The notes below the pieces were generated by a model, which worked only from the letters and a program-made list of their open reading frames with translations, was not told the origin of the DNA and searched no databases. Below, in pieces: positions 1 to 5,729 of a stretch of 5,820 nucleotides of DNA (its first letter is position 1; every line of letters begins with the position of its first letter). Source of the DNA: an uncultured Polymorphobacter sp. (lineage in GTDB: Bacteria; Pseudomonadota; Alphaproteobacteria; Sphingomonadales; Sphingomonadaceae); contig CALDHQ010000660.1 in assembly GCA_937894055.1 (NCBI GenBank), positions 1 to 5,820 on the forward strand, given 5' to 3'. The position numbers were made by a program, and so were the translations under genes.

Positions 1-713
1 AACGCGTTGCGCGCGGTGTAGTCGGCGAACGCCGCCGCGCTGGCCGCACGCGCGTCATGCGCATCGGCGCGCAGGTCGAGCGCCGCGACGCGGTTCTGCG
101 CATTGATGTCGGGACGCGCCAGCAGTGCATCGAGCCGCGCGATGCAGCCGGCAGCCGCACCCTGCAGCAGTTCGGCACGCGCCACGGCGAGCGTCGCGGT
201 GGCATTGCCGGGCGCCAGTGCCAATGCCGCCATGCCGAGCTCCTGCGCCTTTGCGGGGTCGCCCTGCCGTGCCGCGATGGCAGCGCGTGCGGCCAGCGGT
301 TCGACCTCGCCGGGCCGCAGCGCGCTGGCTGCCGCATAGTGCACCTCGGCCGCTGCCAGGTCGGCCTGCATGAACGTCACCGTGCCCGCGTCGACGCGCG
401 CGGCGTAATTGTCGGGATCGATGGCGAGGCTGGCTTCGATAGCGGTGCGTGCCGCGTCGAGCCCGCCCTGGCGCGCGAGCAGTCCGCCGTAGCGCGCCAG
501 CACCTCGGCGGCATCAGCGGCGGTAACTCGCGGCCGGCCTTCGGCGCTCAAGGCGCGAAACACCTGCGCCAGCACGTCGGCATGGTCGAGTCCGGCGCGC
601 AACATCTCGAACGCGCGCTTGGCGGCTTCGCCACGGTCGCGCGCTGCTGCGGCGTGAATGGCAGCCCATCCTTCGTCAGGCGTGTGCGTCTCGCCTGCCG
701 TTGAAGCTGCCAT
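1..713 (-). CDS. TPR-repeat protein, N-terminal 237 residues (partial at left edge)
   Basis: This is an open minus-strand frame with no stop from 713 to the window edge, so the C-terminus is missing. The start at 713 is preferred because GGAGG (complement of 721-725) sits 7 nt upstream. An in-frame ATG at 749 has no Shine-Dalgarno sequence. The protein is Ala/Arg/Leu-rich and helical. From about residue 69 it shows tetratricopeptide repeats with exact 34-residue periodicity: the helix-ending prolines fall at 100 (LAIDP), 134 (LRP) and 168 (LAP). A further helical unit follows and ends near a DLRADAHDA...AFADYTARNA stretch. No signal peptide is visible, so it is probably cytoplasmic. TPRs are protein-binding scaffolds. 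The repeat style and the last stretch recall the N-terminal half of TPR-sulfotransferase proteins common in sphingomonads, but the catalytic part is outside the window, so this is a guess. It is divergent from the PEP-CTERM gene at 929 and shares its 215-bp intergenic region. Confidence 0.85.
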   Translation of the reverse strand, partial: MAASTAGETHTPDEGWAAIHAAAARDRGEAAKRAFEMLRAGLDHADVLAQVFRALSAEGRPRVTAADAAEVLARYGGLLARQGGLDAARTAIEASLAIDPDNYAARVDAGTVTFMQADLAAAEVHYAAASALRPGEVEPLAARAAIAARQGDPAKAQELGMAALALAPGNATATLAVARAELLQGAAAGCIARLDALLARPDINAQNRVAALDLRADAHDARAASAAAFADYTARNA

Positions 714-802
714 CCGCCATCCTCCGTTCGCTTGTTCATCGGCGCTCATGTGACGCCAAAGTGTCAATAAAATTTACATATTTTTAGCCGCGCCGCAATG
801 AC

Positions 803-852
803 TAACCAAAATTCATATTTGAATACAGTCGGTTAAATTTTTGCGAATTTTT
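803..852. promoter_or_regulatory. AT-rich upstream region with palindrome and phased T-tracts
   Basis: This AT-rich block stands out from the GC-rich surroundings and lies just upstream of the sigma-54-type promoter. It contains the inverted repeat ATTCA-TATT-TGAAT (811-824), enclosed by a wider TAACC (803-807) / GGTTA (831-835) pair. Two copies of AATTTTTG follow at 836-843 and 846-853, exactly 10 bp apart, so the T-tracts are in helical phase and would be expected to curve the DNA. A role as an activator-binding or bending region for the promoter at 852-867 is inference. The palindrome lies only about 55-65 bp upstream of the predicted transcription start, which is closer than most enhancer sites for sigma-54 activators. 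Confidence 0.35.
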
Positions 853-867
853 GGCATGAATCGTGCA
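852..867 (+). promoter_or_regulatory. Sigma-54 (RpoN) -24/-12 promoter for the PEP-CTERM gene
   Basis: The sequence TGGCATGAATCGTGCA matches the RpoN consensus TGGCACG-N4-TTGCW. It has the invariant GG (853-854) and GC (865-866) at the obligatory 10-nt spacing, and only one mismatch in each half. The predicted transcription start is near 878, giving a leader of about 50 nt before the ATG at 929. Sigma-54 control is known for PEP-CTERM genes in other bacteria through the PrsK/PrsR two-component pair. Neither regulator is in this window, so the link is inferred. Confidence 0.6.
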
Positions 868-928
868 TTGCTGTTCGTGGGTAGGGAGTCTCGTCAATTA
901 ACTGCCGTAAACGGCTTGGAGGGTCAGA

Positions 929-1636
929 ATGAACTATATCGGAAAGTTCGCAGCACTTGCGGCGCTAGCCAGTGGCGCCGCTTCGGCGCAGGCGGCAGTG
1001 GTGTCGCTCAATTTCGAAGGGGTCAACGCAACATACCCGTCGGGTTACGCGCAGATTCTCAACTTCTACAACGGCGGCACCAGCAGCGACGCCACCACCG
1101 GCACGAACTACGGCGTGTCATTTTCGTCGAACGCGCTGGCACTTTGCCTCAATACCGCAACGGTGAACTGCTCGAACACGACCCGCGGCGGTCTCGCGCC
1201 CGGTTCCGAATTCGGCGCACTGTTCTTCCTGAGCGGCAACTCGACCGTTCTCGACTATGCGGCAGGCTTCACCACCGGCTTCTCGTTCAACTATTCGCAG
1301 GTCAGCCGCAGCGGTGGCACGGTCAACGTCTGGGACGGCCTCGGCGGCACCGGCAATCTCCTCGGCTCGATCAGCCTGGCGCTGACGCCGTCGGGCTGCC
1401 CGGGTTTCGGCGGCGCCTATTGCCCGTTCGTTCCGATCGGCGTTTCGTTCGGCGGCACCGCGAAGTCGATCGAATTTGCCGGCGTCGCCAACTATGTCGT
1501 CTTCGATGACGTGACCTTCGGCAGCGCTACCCCCGGGCCGGGCGTTCCCGAACCCGCCAGCTGGGCGCTGATGATCGCCGGCTTCGGCATGGTCGGCAGC
1601 GCACTGCGTCGCCGTCGCGGCTTCGCCACGGCGTAA
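929..1636 (+). CDS. Secreted PEP-CTERM (PEPxxWA-type) protein, 235 aa
   Basis: This is a surface or matrix protein of the exosortase pathway. Residues 1-22 form a Sec signal peptide (short N-region with Lys6, Ala/Leu core, Ala-Gln-Ala end). The mature part (23-200) is rich in Gly, Ser, Thr and Asn, looks beta-stranded, and ends in the VVFDDVTFG strand typical of PEP-CTERM passenger domains. The C-terminus is a complete sorting signal: Pro-Glu-Pro at 207-209, Trp212, a hydrophobic helix to about 226, and RRRR at 227-230. Four cysteines occur as two CX7C pairs (73/81 and 157/165). The start is fixed by GGAGGG at 918-923, 5 nt upstream of the ATG. No enzymatic domain is recognisable and the function of the passenger is unknown. 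The family link to extracellular polysaccharide or floc formation is general knowledge. The cognate exosortase is not in the window. Expression is probably RpoN-dependent through the site at 852-867. Confidence 0.9.
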   Translation: MNYIGKFAALAALASGAASAQAAVVSLNFEGVNATYPSGYAQILNFYNGGTSSDATTGTNYGVSFSSNALALCLNTATVNCSNTTRGGLAPGSEFGALFFLSGNSTVLDYAAGFTTGFSFNYSQVSRSGGTVNVWDGLGGTGNLLGSISLALTPSGCPGFGGAYCPFVPIGVSFGGTAKSIEFAGVANYVVFDDVTFGSATPGPGVPEPASWALMIAGFGMVGSALRRRRGFATA

Positions 1637-1643
1637 CGGCTTC

Positions 1644-1659
1644 CAGCACCACGGTGCTG
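1644..1659 (+). repeat. Short hairpin after the PEP-CTERM gene
   Basis: CAGCACC (1644-1650) and GGTGCTG (1653-1659) are perfect inverted repeats starting 8 nt after the stop codon. A 6-bp stem with a CACG loop is sterically more likely than 7 bp with 2 nt. No T-run follows. It may help stabilise or end the transcript together with the next hairpin. Confidence 0.4.
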
Positions 1660-1665
1660 CGCCCT

Positions 1666-1703
1666 CGATGGCGCGGAGCGGCAAGACCCGTTCCGCGCCA
1701 TCG
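1666..1703 (+). terminator. Long GC-rich hairpin, possible terminator without a good U-tract
   Basis: CGATGGCGCGGA (1666-1677) pairs perfectly with TCCGCGCCATCG (1692-1703). The stem can continue through 1678-1681 with 1688-1691 (one G-U), giving about 16 bp closed by a 6-nt loop. It lies 30 nt after the PEP-CTERM stop codon. What follows (TCATGTTT) is only weakly T-rich, so it may work as an imperfect terminator or as a 3'-end stabiliser that separates this transcript from petABC. Confidence 0.5.
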
Positions 1704-1778
1704 TCATGTTTGGCCCATGCCCAATCCACGCGCAGGGGCAAAACTGCCGCAGAACTGCCCCCCGTGCCAAATTGCCCG

Positions 1779-1807
1779 TTGCACTGTGGCACCTGTCGCG
1801 GCTATCA
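1779..1807 (+). promoter_or_regulatory. Candidate housekeeping promoter of petABC
   Basis: TTGCAC (1779-1784) and CTATCA (1802-1807), spaced by 17 bp, resemble weak sigma-70 -35 and -10 elements. They lie about 60-90 bp before petA. An inverted repeat GTGCCA (1764-1769) / TGGCAC (1787-1792) overlaps the -35 element and could be an operator. The match is modest and rests on sequence alone. Confidence 0.25.
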
Positions 1808-1822
1808 GCCTTTCCAGTTCAC

Positions 1823-1844
1823 GCGCGCCGCAGGGGTGGCGCGC
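1823..1844 (+). repeat. GC-rich inverted repeat in the petA leader
   Basis: GCGCGCC (1823-1829) and GGCGCGC (1838-1844) form a perfect 7-bp stem with an 8-nt loop (GCAGGGGT), ending 26 nt before the petA ATG. If transcription starts at the candidate promoter upstream, the hairpin lies in the 5' leader, just before the weak GAGGG ribosome-binding site at 1857-1861. A regulatory role is possible but unproven. Confidence 0.3.
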
Positions 1845-1870
1845 ACTTTGTGTTATGAGGGTGGCGCCGT

Positions 1871-2440
1871 ATGGCTACAGATCAAGCCCATGTGCCGGCA
1901 GCAGGCGAGCTGACCGAAAGCGGCGAGCGCCGCCGCGATTTCATCTATATCGCCACCGGGGCGTTTGCCGCGGTCGGTGCGGCGACGGTGGCATGGCCGC
2001 TGATCAACCAGATGAACCCGTCGGCCGACGTGCTGGCGCTGGCGTCGATCGATGTCGACCTGGCGGCCATCAAGCCCGGCCAGGCCATCAAGATCAGCTG
2101 GCGCGGCATGCCGGTGTTCGCCCGCAACCTGACGCAGGCCGAACAGGATGCCGCCAACAAGGTGCCGGTTTCGAGCCTGCGCGACCCGCAGACGCTCGCC
2201 GAACGCACCAAGGAAGGCCATACCAACTGGCTGATTACCATGGGCGTTTGCACCCACCTCGGCTGCGTGCCGCTGGGCGCCGGCGAAGGCGAGACCAAGG
2301 GTGACTTTGGCGGTTATTTCTGCCCGTGCCATGGCTCGCAGTATGACACGGCTGCACGCATTCGTTCGGGCCCGGCGCCCACGAACCTCGTCGTGCCCGA
2401 ATACGCGTTCAAGTCGCCGACCAGCGTGACGATCGGATAA
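1871..2440 (+). CDS. petA: Rieske iron-sulfur subunit of cytochrome bc1 complex
   Basis: This subunit takes the first electron from ubiquinol at the Qo site and passes it to cytochrome c1. At 189 aa it has the usual family length. The N-terminus holds a twin-arginine motif (RRRDF, residues 20-24) before a hydrophobic helix (about 25-45), which normally stays uncleaved as the membrane anchor. The flexible hinge follows, then the cluster domain. The [2Fe-2S] ligands are in CTHLGC (Cys127, His129) and CPCHGS (Cys151, His154). Cys132 and Cys153 form the conserved disulfide. Ser156 and Tyr158, which raise the cluster's potential, are present, so this looks like a working high-potential Rieske protein. 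The usual Gly in the YDxxGR loop is Ala162 here (YDTAAR). GPAP at 167-170 is intact. The start has GAGGG at 1857-1861, 9 nt upstream. It is the first gene of petABC, and petB begins 9 nt after its stop. Synonym fbcF. Confidence 0.97.
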   Translation: MATDQAHVPAAGELTESGERRRDFIYIATGAFAAVGAATVAWPLINQMNPSADVLALASIDVDLAAIKPGQAIKISWRGMPVFARNLTQAEQDAANKVPVSSLRDPQTLAERTKEGHTNWLITMGVCTHLGCVPLGAGEGETKGDFGGYFCPCHGSQYDTAARIRSGPAPTNLVVPEYAFKSPTSVTIG

Positions 2441-2449
2441 GGTGAAACC

Positions 2450-3760
2450 ATGAGCTTTCCCTGGGCCAAGCATTACGAACCCACGACCGATGTCGGCAAG
2501 TGGATCGATTCGCGTCTGCCGTTGCCGCGGCTGATCTATGATTCTGTCGGCGCCGGCTATCCGGTGCCGAAGAACCTCAACTATTTCTATAACTTCGGCG
2601 TGCTCGCCGGTGTCGCACTGGTCGTCCAGATCATCACCGGCATCATCCTCGCGATGCACTACGCGCCGAACACCGGCCTCGCGTTCAACTCGGTCGAACA
2701 CATCATGCGCGATGTGAACTCGGGCTGGATGCTGCGCTACATGCACGCCGTCGGTGCGAGCTTCTTCTTCATCGTCGTCTATCTGCACATCTTCCGCGGG
2801 CTCTACTACGGCTCGTACAAGCCGCCGCGCGAAGTGCTGTGGCTGCTCGGCATGGTCATCTACCTGCTGATGATGGCGACGGGCTTCATGGGCTATGTCC
2901 TCGTCTGGGGCCAGATGAGCTTCTGGGGCGCAGCGGTTATCACCAACCTGTTCTCGGCGATTCCGATCGTCGGCGATGCCATCCACACCTGGCTGCTCGG
3001 CGGCTTCTCGCCCGACAACCCGACGCTCAACCGCTTCTTCTCGCTGCATTATCTGCTGCCGTTCGTGATTTTCGGCGTGGTCATCCTGCACGTCTGGGCG
3101 CTGCATATCCCCGGTTCGAACAACCCGACCGGTGTCGGCATCAAGGGCCCGCAGGACACCGTGCCGTTCCACCCTTACTACACCGCGAAGGACTTCTTCG
3201 GTCTCGGCGTCTATTTCACGCTGTTCGCGATCGTCGTGTTCTACCTGCCGAACTCGCTCGGTGAACCCGACAACTACATCCCGGCGAACCCGCTTTCGAC
3301 GCCGGCGCACATCGTCCCCGAATGGTATTACTGGCCGTTCTACGCGATCCTGCGCGCCTTCACCGTCAACTTCCTGTGGGTGCCGGCGAAGCTGTGGGGC
3401 GTGCTCGCCATGTTCTCGGCGATCCTGCTGCTGTTCTTCCTGCCGTGGCTCGACAAGTCGCCGGTGCGGTCGAACACCTATCGCCCGCTGTCGAAGCTGT
3501 TCTTCTGGATCCTGGTGGTCGACTGCCTCATTCTCGGCCTGTGCGGCGCCAAGCCCGCTGCCGAGCCGTGGCTGCGCATCAGCCAGTTCGCTGCGGCCTA
3601 TTATTTCGCGCACTTCCTGATCATTCTGCCGATCATCAGCCGCATCGAACGTCCGCTGCCGCTGCCGAAGTCGATCTCGGAAGCCGTGCTGACCAATGCC
3701 GGCCATAGTGTCGAAGCTGCTCGCGCTGCGGTTGCCGCCGTGCCGCAGCCGGCCGCGTAA
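2450..3760 (+). CDS. petB: Cytochrome b subunit of cytochrome bc1 complex
   Basis: This is the membrane core of ubiquinol:cytochrome c reductase, carrying haems bL and bH and both quinone sites. At 436 aa it is full length, with eight membrane helices (roughly 46-68, 97-118, 130-152, 198-219, 250-269, 315-333, 349-366 and 380-397). The haem ligands are His99 and His200 (bL) and His113 and His214 (bH). The HX13H spacing in both pairs fits the bc1 type and not cytochrome b6. The Qo motif PEWY is at 290-293, and [26 protein letters not shown] sequence surrounds His200. A Pro/Ala-rich tail (about 402-436) follows helix H. It is not fused to cytochrome c1, unlike the fbcH arrangement of Bradyrhizobium. 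The ribosome-binding site AAGGTG (2439-2444) overlaps the petA stop codon, and the spacing to petC is 11 nt, so the three genes are surely cotranscribed and probably translationally coupled. Synonym fbcB. Confidence 0.98.
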   Translation: MSFPWAKHYEPTTDVGKWIDSRLPLPRLIYDSVGAGYPVPKNLNYFYNFGVLAGVALVVQIITGIILAMHYAPNTGLAFNSVEHIMRDVNSGWMLRYMHAVGASFFFIVVYLHIFRGLYYGSYKPPREVLWLLGMVIYLLMMATGFMGYVLVWGQMSFWGAAVITNLFSAIPIVGDAIHTWLLGGFSPDNPTLNRFFSLHYLLPFVIFGVVILHVWALHIPGSNNPTGVGIKGPQDTVPFHPYYTAKDFFGLGVYFTLFAIVVFYLPNSLGEPDNYIPANPLSTPAHIVPEWYYWPFYAILRAFTVNFLWVPAKLWGVLAMFSAILLLFFLPWLDKSPVRSNTYRPLSKLFFWILVVDCLILGLCGAKPAAEPWLRISQFAAAYYFAHFLIILPIISRIERPLPLPKSISEAVLTNAGHSVEAARAAVAAVPQPAA

Positions 3761-3771
3761 GGGGATTACCA

Positions 3772-4614
3772 ATGGGTCGTTTGATCGCCTTTCTAGCGCC
3801 GTTCGCCATTGGCGGCGTCTTTGTCCTCGCGCTGCTCGTCGGTGCCTTCATGCCACGCGATGCCGTCACGCCCGACCCGACGATCGCGCTGCACAAGGAA
3901 GCCAAGGAAGTCAGCTTCAAGAGCGACGGCGTCTTCGGCACGTTCGACAAGGCGCAGTTGCAGCGCGGCTTCAAGGTCTATCAGGAAGTCTGCGCCGCCT
4001 GCCACTCGCTGCACCAGGTCGCCTTCCGCGATCTCGCGGCGCTCGGCTTCACGCCGGCTGAAATCAAGGCTATCGCCAAGAAGAACGATCAGCCGACGAT
4101 CGACGAAAAGACCGGCGACGCCGCGACGCGCCCCGGCCTGCCGTCGGACAAATTCTATGGCCCCTACGCCAACGAAGTCGCTGCTCGTGCTGCCAACAAC
4201 AATGCGCTGCCGCCTGACCTGTCGCTGATGACCAAGGCCCGCGAACACGGCAACCGCTATGTCTATTCGCTGCTGACCGGCTATGCCAACGCACCGGCGG
4301 GCTGGGCAGTGCCACAGGGCCTGCACTACAACCCGTACTTCAAGTCGATCAACATCGCGATGCCGGCACCGCTGACCAGCGAAGGCCAGGTCGAATACAC
4401 CGACGGCACCAAGCCGACGGTCGACCAGATGGCCAAGGACGTTTCGGCGTTCCTGATCTGGACCGCCGAGCCCAAGCTCGTCGAGCGCCATCGCACCGGC
4501 TTCGGCGCGGTCATCTTCCTGCTGATCATGACCGGCCTCGGCTACCTCAGCTATCGCCGCGTCTGGGCGGAGATCAAGTACAAGACCAAGAAGGGCGAAG
4601 TCGCTTCGGCGTAA
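3772..4614 (+). CDS. petC: Cytochrome c1 subunit of cytochrome bc1 complex
   Basis: This subunit receives electrons from the Rieske protein and hands them to soluble or membrane cytochrome c in the periplasm. The 280-aa protein starts with a hydrophobic segment (4-26). This acts as the export signal, and VGA at 23-25 is a possible but unremarkable cleavage site. The covalent haem motif CAACH is at 74-78, with His78 as the proximal ligand, and Met197 in IAMPAPL is the likely distal ligand. Other c1 landmarks are RAANNNALPPDLSLM (139-153) and YVYSLLTGY (163-171). A C-terminal membrane anchor (about 243-261) is followed by a basic cytoplasmic tail. The ribosome-binding site AAGGGG (3759-3764) overlaps the petB stop codon. 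It is the last gene of the operon, with a strong terminator 24 nt after its stop. It has the length of a separate c1 rather than a b-c1 fusion. Synonym fbcC. Confidence 0.97.
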   Translation: MGRLIAFLAPFAIGGVFVLALLVGAFMPRDAVTPDPTIALHKEAKEVSFKSDGVFGTFDKAQLQRGFKVYQEVCAACHSLHQVAFRDLAALGFTPAEIKAIAKKNDQPTIDEKTGDAATRPGLPSDKFYGPYANEVAARAANNNALPPDLSLMTKAREHGNRYVYSLLTGYANAPAGWAVPQGLHYNPYFKSINIAMPAPLTSEGQVEYTDGTKPTVDQMAKDVSAFLIWTAEPKLVERHRTGFGAVIFLLIMTGLGYLSYRRVWAEIKYKTKKGEVASA

Positions 4615-4637
4615 GCGCTTCCGACGTCTGAAAGTTC

Positions 4638-4670
4638 AAGGCCGCCCGGCAACGGGCGGCCTTTTTCTTT
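4638..4670 (+). terminator. Intrinsic terminator of petABC
   Basis: AAGGCCGCCCG (4638-4648) pairs perfectly over 11 bp with CGGGCGGCCTT (4653-4663), closed by a GCAA (GNRA) tetraloop. The T-run TTTTTCTTT (4662-4670) follows. It is a textbook Rho-independent terminator for plus-strand transcripts. On the minus strand the same stem is followed by TTGAAC, so it should be a poor terminator for the convergent PEP-CTERM gene. Confidence 0.95.
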
Positions 4671-4719
4671 GCGGGTTCAGGGCTCCGGCAGGTCGGCAGC
4701 ACTCGCCAAACTTGACACC

Positions 4720-5637
4720 TCAGCCGGGTAAGGTTGACCGCCGCCGCCGGCTGCGAACAAGCCCACCCGTCAGCATGAAACCCGTCACCAGCATTGACCA
4801 TGTTGACGGTTCCGGCACCAGGCTGGGCGGCAGAATCGGTACACCCGAACCATTGTAGTCGAAGGTGCTCGCCGCGCTGATCTCGACGTCGGGCACCAAG
4901 GCGCCATCGGCGTCGAGCACATGGACACCGGTGATCAGGAATGACCAGTTGAGGCAATTGAGCTGAGCCCCTGCGATGACAATCTGCTGATTGCCGCCAC
5001 CGCAATACATATTGTAGCTGAAGGGCACCAAGGCAACACGGTGTCCCCGCGGGTCATAGTCCACCGTGAAATTGAAATCACCGGTGATCGGCCTGAAACT
5101 GACCTGCTGATTAGTGCGTACGCTGGTCTTGTGATTCTGGTAAAATGACATGTAGCGTTCGATCGAGTCGATGCCTGACATGCTGTTGCGCGGCAGGTTG
5201 AGGTCCCATGAAGCCGATGCATTCATCCAGCCGACACTGGCAGGAAACGCAGGTGGACCGAACGCCGGGCTGGTCCCTGCAACAGAAAAATCGAACGACA
5301 GTTGCAGCGGACCCAGCGCCCGGTTGGCGACGCCGAAGTCAATATACAGCGTATCCGATGCCGAGCTTTGGGCAAACGCCCCGGCATGTGCACCGCGGCC
5401 GGTGCCGCCGACTGACGGGATACCCCGGGTTTCCGCCGTCAGGTGACCATAATCCGCACTGGCCGTCGAAAACGCCGATGTCGCCGACGTCGGACCGTTG
5501 CCGGTGTCAACAACATCGAAGTTAAACGAGGTAGCATAGGTGCGCACGAACGACGTTGTCGCTGGCGGTGCGACATAAGGCGCAGCACCCACCGGAACCG
5601 CGAGCAGTGCGAATACGCCCATCACGAGTTTACCCAT
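4720..5637 (-). CDS. Second secreted PEP-CTERM protein, 305 aa
   Basis: This is an exosortase-pathway surface protein of unknown function. A short Sec signal peptide covers residues 1-19 (Lys3, hydrophobic core, VGAAP cleavage region). The long mature domain is rich in Ser, Thr, Gly, Pro and aromatic residues. It looks beta-stranded, has one cysteine pair (CX15C), and has a late DADGALVPDVEISAASTFDY segment of the kind often seen just before the sorting signal. The C-terminal signal is Pro-Glu-Pro at 275-277, Trp280, a hydrophobic helix to about 294 and RRRR at 297-300, ending STLPG. The signal reads PEPSTWSM rather than the PEPxxWA form of the gene at 929, and the passenger domains show no obvious similarity, so the two are not a recent duplication. 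The start at 5637 is supported by GGAGG (complement of 5643-5647), 5 nt upstream. The gene converges on petABC. I recognise no catalytic domain. Confidence 0.88.
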   Translation of the reverse strand: MGKLVMGVFALLAVPVGAAPYVAPPATTSFVRTYATSFNFDVVDTGNGPTSATSAFSTASADYGHLTAETRGIPSVGGTGRGAHAGAFAQSSASDTLYIDFGVANRALGPLQLSFDFSVAGTSPAFGPPAFPASVGWMNASASWDLNLPRNSMSGIDSIERYMSFYQNHKTSVRTNQQVSFRPITGDFNFTVDYDPRGHRVALVPFSYNMYCGGGNQQIVIAGAQLNCLNWSFLITGVHVLDADGALVPDVEISAASTFDYNGSGVPILPPSLVPEPSTWSMLVTGFMLTGGLVRSRRRRSTLPG

Positions 5638-5663
5638 ATTTACCTCCGTTCAGGTTGGCGCTG

Positions 5664-5692
5664 ACAATACGCCTGTTGCCTGGCCAACTCAA
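5664..5692 (-). promoter_or_regulatory. Sigma-70-like promoter of the second PEP-CTERM gene
   Basis: Reading the minus strand, TTGAGT (complement of 5687-5692) and TATTGT (complement of 5664-5669) are separated by 17 bp, each matching 4 of 6 consensus bases. Transcription would begin near 5657, about 20 nt before the ATG and just ahead of the GGAGG site. An inverted repeat GTTGGC (5654-5659) / GCCAAC (5683-5688) brackets the -10 element and could bind a repressor. This is a prediction from sequence only. Confidence 0.4.
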
Positions 5693-5729
5693 ACAGCAGA
5701 AAGCCTGCATCGGTGACGCCGCCTGCGAC

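Noticed and set aside
57..704. 215-codon plus-strand frame at the left end
   Set aside because: The opposite strand encodes a protein with perfect 34-residue TPR periodicity and a well-placed GGAGG. The plus-strand product is Arg/Cys-rich and unlike any family.
762..767. Perfect TTGACA on the minus strand upstream of the TPR gene
   Set aside because: At 16-18 bp spacing the sequence (around 738-745) is GC-rich and does not resemble a -10 element. I cannot support a full promoter.
1118..1792. 224-codon minus-strand frame over the first PEP-CTERM gene
   Set aside because: The plus-strand frame has signal peptide, sorting signal and Shine-Dalgarno. The minus frame is low-complexity Ala/Arg/Glu.
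1787..1802. TGGCACCTGTCGCGGC as a second sigma-54 promoter, before petA
   Set aside because: The -24 half is good, but GG to GC spacing is 11 nt. Sigma-54 tolerates almost no change from 10 nt, and the -12 half is poor.
1853..3772. 639-codon open frame on the minus strand opposite petA and petB
   Set aside because: The translation is rich in Arg, Asp, Glu, Gln and His, with no recognisable domain. It lies entirely antisense to two genes with all their catalytic residues. It is the usual GC-skew shadow frame.
3793..4491. 232-codon minus-strand frame opposite petC
   Set aside because: It is the antisense shadow of cytochrome c1, with no ribosome-binding logic and no family resemblance.
4638..4670. 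Bidirectional terminator shared by petABC and the convergent PEP-CTERM gene
   Set aside because: On the minus strand the stem is followed by TTGAAC, not a T-run, so only plus-strand termination is supported.
5667..5683. TGGCCAGGCAACAGGC on the minus strand as a sigma-54 promoter for the second PEP-CTERM gene
   Set aside because: Spacing is again 11 nt and the -12 half lacks TTGC. The overlapping TTGAGT-N17-TATTGT is a better explanation.
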